DNA of 64,000 nucleotides from assembly GCA_905203045.1 (NCBI GenBank), contig CAJKUH010000005.1, positions 27,906 to 91,905 of the forward strand, written 5' to 3'. Source of the DNA: an uncultured Eggerthella sp. (lineage in GTDB: Bacteria; Actinomycetota; Coriobacteriia; Coriobacteriales; Eggerthellaceae). The stretch's first letter is position 1; every line of letters begins with the position of its first letter. Of the stretch, positions 62,151 through 64,000 are shown piece after piece. The notes beneath the pieces are model-generated. The model had not been told where the DNA came from. It did no database searches and saw nothing but the letters and a program-made list of their open reading frames with translations. The position numbers were made by a program, and so were the translations under genes.

Positions 62151-62327
62151 GCATGCGCCAATAAAGCAGCGAGGCCCAGCCCGGTGCCCCAGATTCATGG
62201 GATTTCGCGAGCGTAGCGTACTTCGTTACGTGAGCTTGCAAAATCGCGCGAAGATGGGCTGCCCGGCTGGGCCGCAGTGTCATAGCGTCTCTTGCGAACG
62301 TTGCGCCGTTCGTCAGAACGGCGCAAC
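62151..62327 (-). repeat. 3' stem-loop element copy 4 (downstream of the Na+ transporter gene)
   Basis: In gene sense it opens with a perfect 12-bp hairpin GTTGCGCCGTTC / GAACGGCGCAAC (62300-62327), then GACGCTATGACACTGCGG, a main stem pairing GGCCCAGCC with GGCTGGGCC (62265-62273 and 62173-62181), an inner CGTAACGAAGTACG hairpin, and the 3' flank CTCGCTGCTTTATTGGCGC. Order and orientation match copy 1, including the second hairpin. It fills most of the 376-base gap to ychF. Confidence 0.72.
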
Positions 62328-62333
62328 CAGCAA

Positions 62334-63728
62334 TTACATCGAGAAGAATCCGAAAGCCTGTGCTACGTAGGCAACCAAGATAACCACCAGTGCCACCGGC
62401 GCGATGTACTTGATCATGAACGCCCACAGCTTACGCGGTTTGAAGGGGGCGGAGAGCATTACCTCTTCCTCGATCATCTTCGGGCCAATAATCCAACCAA
62501 CGAAGATGCAGGTAAGCAGCGCCACGATAGGCATCATGACCGAATTGGAAAGGAAGTCCATGAAGTCGAGGATGGACGTTCCTTCGCCCAGCGGCTGGAT
62601 GAACGAAAGGGAGCTGTAACCCAGCGAAACGATGATACCCATAATGGTTCCCCAAATGGCAACCACAACGATGGCCTTTGCACGCGAGCAGTGGGTAGCG
62701 TCCTGGATGATAGAGGTGCACGTTTCTGCAATGGAAAGAGCACTGGTAAGCGCCGCGAACAGCACCAAGACAAAGAAGCCCGTACCCACAACAGGAGCAA
62801 TGTCGCCCATGCCCTCGAATACCTGAGGCAGAACCACGAACATCAGCGAAGGACCGGAGTTCTGAGCAACGGCATCGCCCGAGCCCATGGCAACGAACGC
62901 TGCCGGGATGATCATAAAGCCCGCAAGCAGGGAAACGGCGAAGGTGGAACCCGCAATTTGGCCGGCGCTCGAAGTGAGCTTGGTGGTCTTGTCGAGATAG
63001 GAACCGTAGGTAACCATGATGCCCATAGCCAACGAAAGTGTGAAGAACGTCTGGCCTAACGCCGCAATAACCAGCTCAGGGGAGAACTTGCTGAAGTCGG
63101 GAATCAGGTAGAACGCCAAGCCATCGATAGCACCCGGCATGGTAAGCGCATAAATGGCAATGATAACGGCAACGACGATAAGCGCCGGCATCATGATGAA
63201 GTTGGCCTTTTCCAAGCCGTTGTTAACGCCCAGGCCAACGATGAAGTACATGATGGCCGTGAAAATCACCATGAAAAGGATGCTCTCGGGGCCATTGCCG
63301 ATGAAGTTAGTGAAGTACGTACCGCCGTCGGTAAGCGCTCCTGCACTACCGCCTGCATACGCAGCCAAGTACTTCGTTACCCAGCCGCCGATTACGCAGT
63401 AATACGGCAGGATGATGAAAGGCACCGCCGACATCAAAATGCCGATGAACGAGTACTTCTTACCGAAGGCCTTATAAGCGCCGATAGCGCTCTGGCCCGT
63501 TTTACGGCCAAGGGCGTTTTCCAAAAGCAGCAGCGAAATGCCGATGGTGAACACCAGCACCAGGTACACCAGCAAGAACATGCCGCCGCCGTACTTGGCT
63601 GCCAAATAGGGGAAGCGCCACATGGCTCCCAAGCCAACAGCGGAAGCCGCTGCCGACAAAACAAAGGCTAATTTGCCCGACCACGCCGCGCGGCCAGACT
63701 CCTGAGCGTACTCAGTAGAGGTAGACAT
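62334..63728 (-). CDS. Sodium-dependent transporter, NSS (SNF) family
   Basis: The 464-residue protein has the NSS signature AAASAVGLGAMWRFPYLAAKYGGGMFLLVYLV-type first helix region (about residues 30-60), ENALGRKTGQSAIGAY near residue 70, and about eleven to twelve membrane helices. It imports amino acids or similar amines with sodium. The substrate is not readable. A stem-loop element follows the stop. Confidence 0.92.
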   Translation of the reverse strand: MSTSTEYAQESGRAAWSGKLAFVLSAAASAVGLGAMWRFPYLAAKYGGGMFLLVYLVLVFTIGISLLLLENALGRKTGQSAIGAYKAFGKKYSFIGILMSAVPFIILPYYCVIGGWVTKYLAAYAGGSAGALTDGGTYFTNFIGNGPESILFMVIFTAIMYFIVGLGVNNGLEKANFIMMPALIVVAVIIAIYALTMPGAIDGLAFYLIPDFSKFSPELVIAALGQTFFTLSLAMGIMVTYGSYLDKTTKLTSSAGQIAGSTFAVSLLAGFMIIPAAFVAMGSGDAVAQNSGPSLMFVVLPQVFEGMGDIAPVVGTGFFVLVLFAALTSALSIAETCTSIIQDATHCSRAKAIVVVAIWGTIMGIIVSLGYSSLSFIQPLGEGTSILDFMDFLSNSVMMPIVALLTCIFVGWIIGPKMIEEEVMLSAPFKPRKLWAFMIKYIAPVALVVILVAYVAQAFGFFSM

Positions 63729-64000
63729 ATATCCTCCTTCTATCCCGAACCCGGGAAACCCCGCACGGGACTATATGCCCTTCCCGGCACCTTTTGGCGC
63801 CTTCCGCGCGGTTGAAACATAATGAAACATGAGCCACTATAGCGCAAACGAATTGCCAGCAATAAAAAAGCCTATAGACGGCACCCCAACAGCACAAGCG
63901 GCGCCCACTCACAACAAAGCGAGCCGGGAATGGAAAGAGGGCGATGGGGACAGGCCCTTTTGAACAAGTTTGAGCGAGTAGCGTGGTATCGCTTAGACAT
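63729..64000. other. Right edge, no gene recognised
   Basis: This 272-base stretch contains the upstream region of the transporter gene. I see no clear coding frame, tRNA or repeat in it. Confidence 0.4.

Overview
The window looks like chromosomal DNA of a moderately GC-rich anaerobic actinobacterium of the class Coriobacteriia, most likely Eggerthellaceae. This is inferred from gene content: a TsaB-RimI-TsaD triple fusion, a MoxR/DUF58/transglutaminase cluster, a folate C1 cassette (fhs, fchA, folD), HypA/HypB beside Tat genes, LarB/LarC, a demethylmenaquinone methyltransferase, and two aldo/keto reductases with C-terminal 4Fe-4S domains. I see no rRNA, CRISPR array, insertion sequence or intact prophage; the one tRNA is tRNA-Leu(CAA).

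Layout. 1-9.2 kb (+): 3' end of a hybrid histidine kinase, MoxR ATPase, a frameshifted DUF58 protein, a transglutaminase-like membrane protein whose catalytic Cys position is Ser, and a 1281-residue BspA-like surface protein. 9.2-13.6 kb (-): tatA/B, tatC, hypA, hypB, and an amidohydrolase homologue that has lost its metal ligands. 13.7-23.3 kb: menG (+), then on the minus strand a flavin reductase, the tsaB-rimI-tsaD fusion, tsaE, folD-fchA-fhs and coaX. 23.4-25.2 kb: a two-component pair. 25.7-31.2 kb: bioY, a MATE exporter, mntP (+), birA and a folP-folK fusion. 31.3-36.2 kb: ftsH, hpt, maf and tilS. 36.3-46.9 kb: small membrane proteins, two TetR regulators (one with a clear operator and partner membrane protein), a HAD hydrolase, an aminotransferase, a decayed-looking BrnT/BrnA module, a prepilin-peptidase-like protein, class I aldolase, TM2, TVP38 and PRC-barrel proteins. 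47-64 kb: ddl-like ligase, serS, an MFS transporter, a phospholipase C-like protein, a Ser/Thr kinase, larC/larB, two ferredoxin-type aldo/keto reductases around a Tat-exported flavodoxin-like lipoprotein, a candidate type I toxin-antitoxin locus, ychF and a Na+-coupled transporter.

The most interesting unexplained structure is non-coding. At least four gene 3' ends (folD, the sensor kinase gene, fba, the NSS transporter gene) carry a related 130-180 bp element in the same orientation relative to the gene. Its flanks are conserved (GCGATGACGCTG at the 5' side; CTCGCTGTTTTACTGGCGC at the 3' side) while the stems between them differ and stay complementary within each copy, as expected for a selected RNA hairpin family. 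A second repeat family (GGCAAAA..GCC..AAACGTATGC) lies between tsaE and the tsaB fusion. A minus-strand 37-residue hydrophobic peptide gene at 60.6-60.7 kb converges with a predicted short plus-strand RNA on a shared terminator, a Fst-like type I toxin-antitoxin layout.

Several enzymes lack catalytic residues when aligned by eye: FolD lacks the cyclohydrolase lysine, which fits the FchA encoded next to it; the amidohydrolase, transglutaminase, one aldo/keto reductase and the Ddl-like ligase are also altered. These are reading-based alignments and were not computed.
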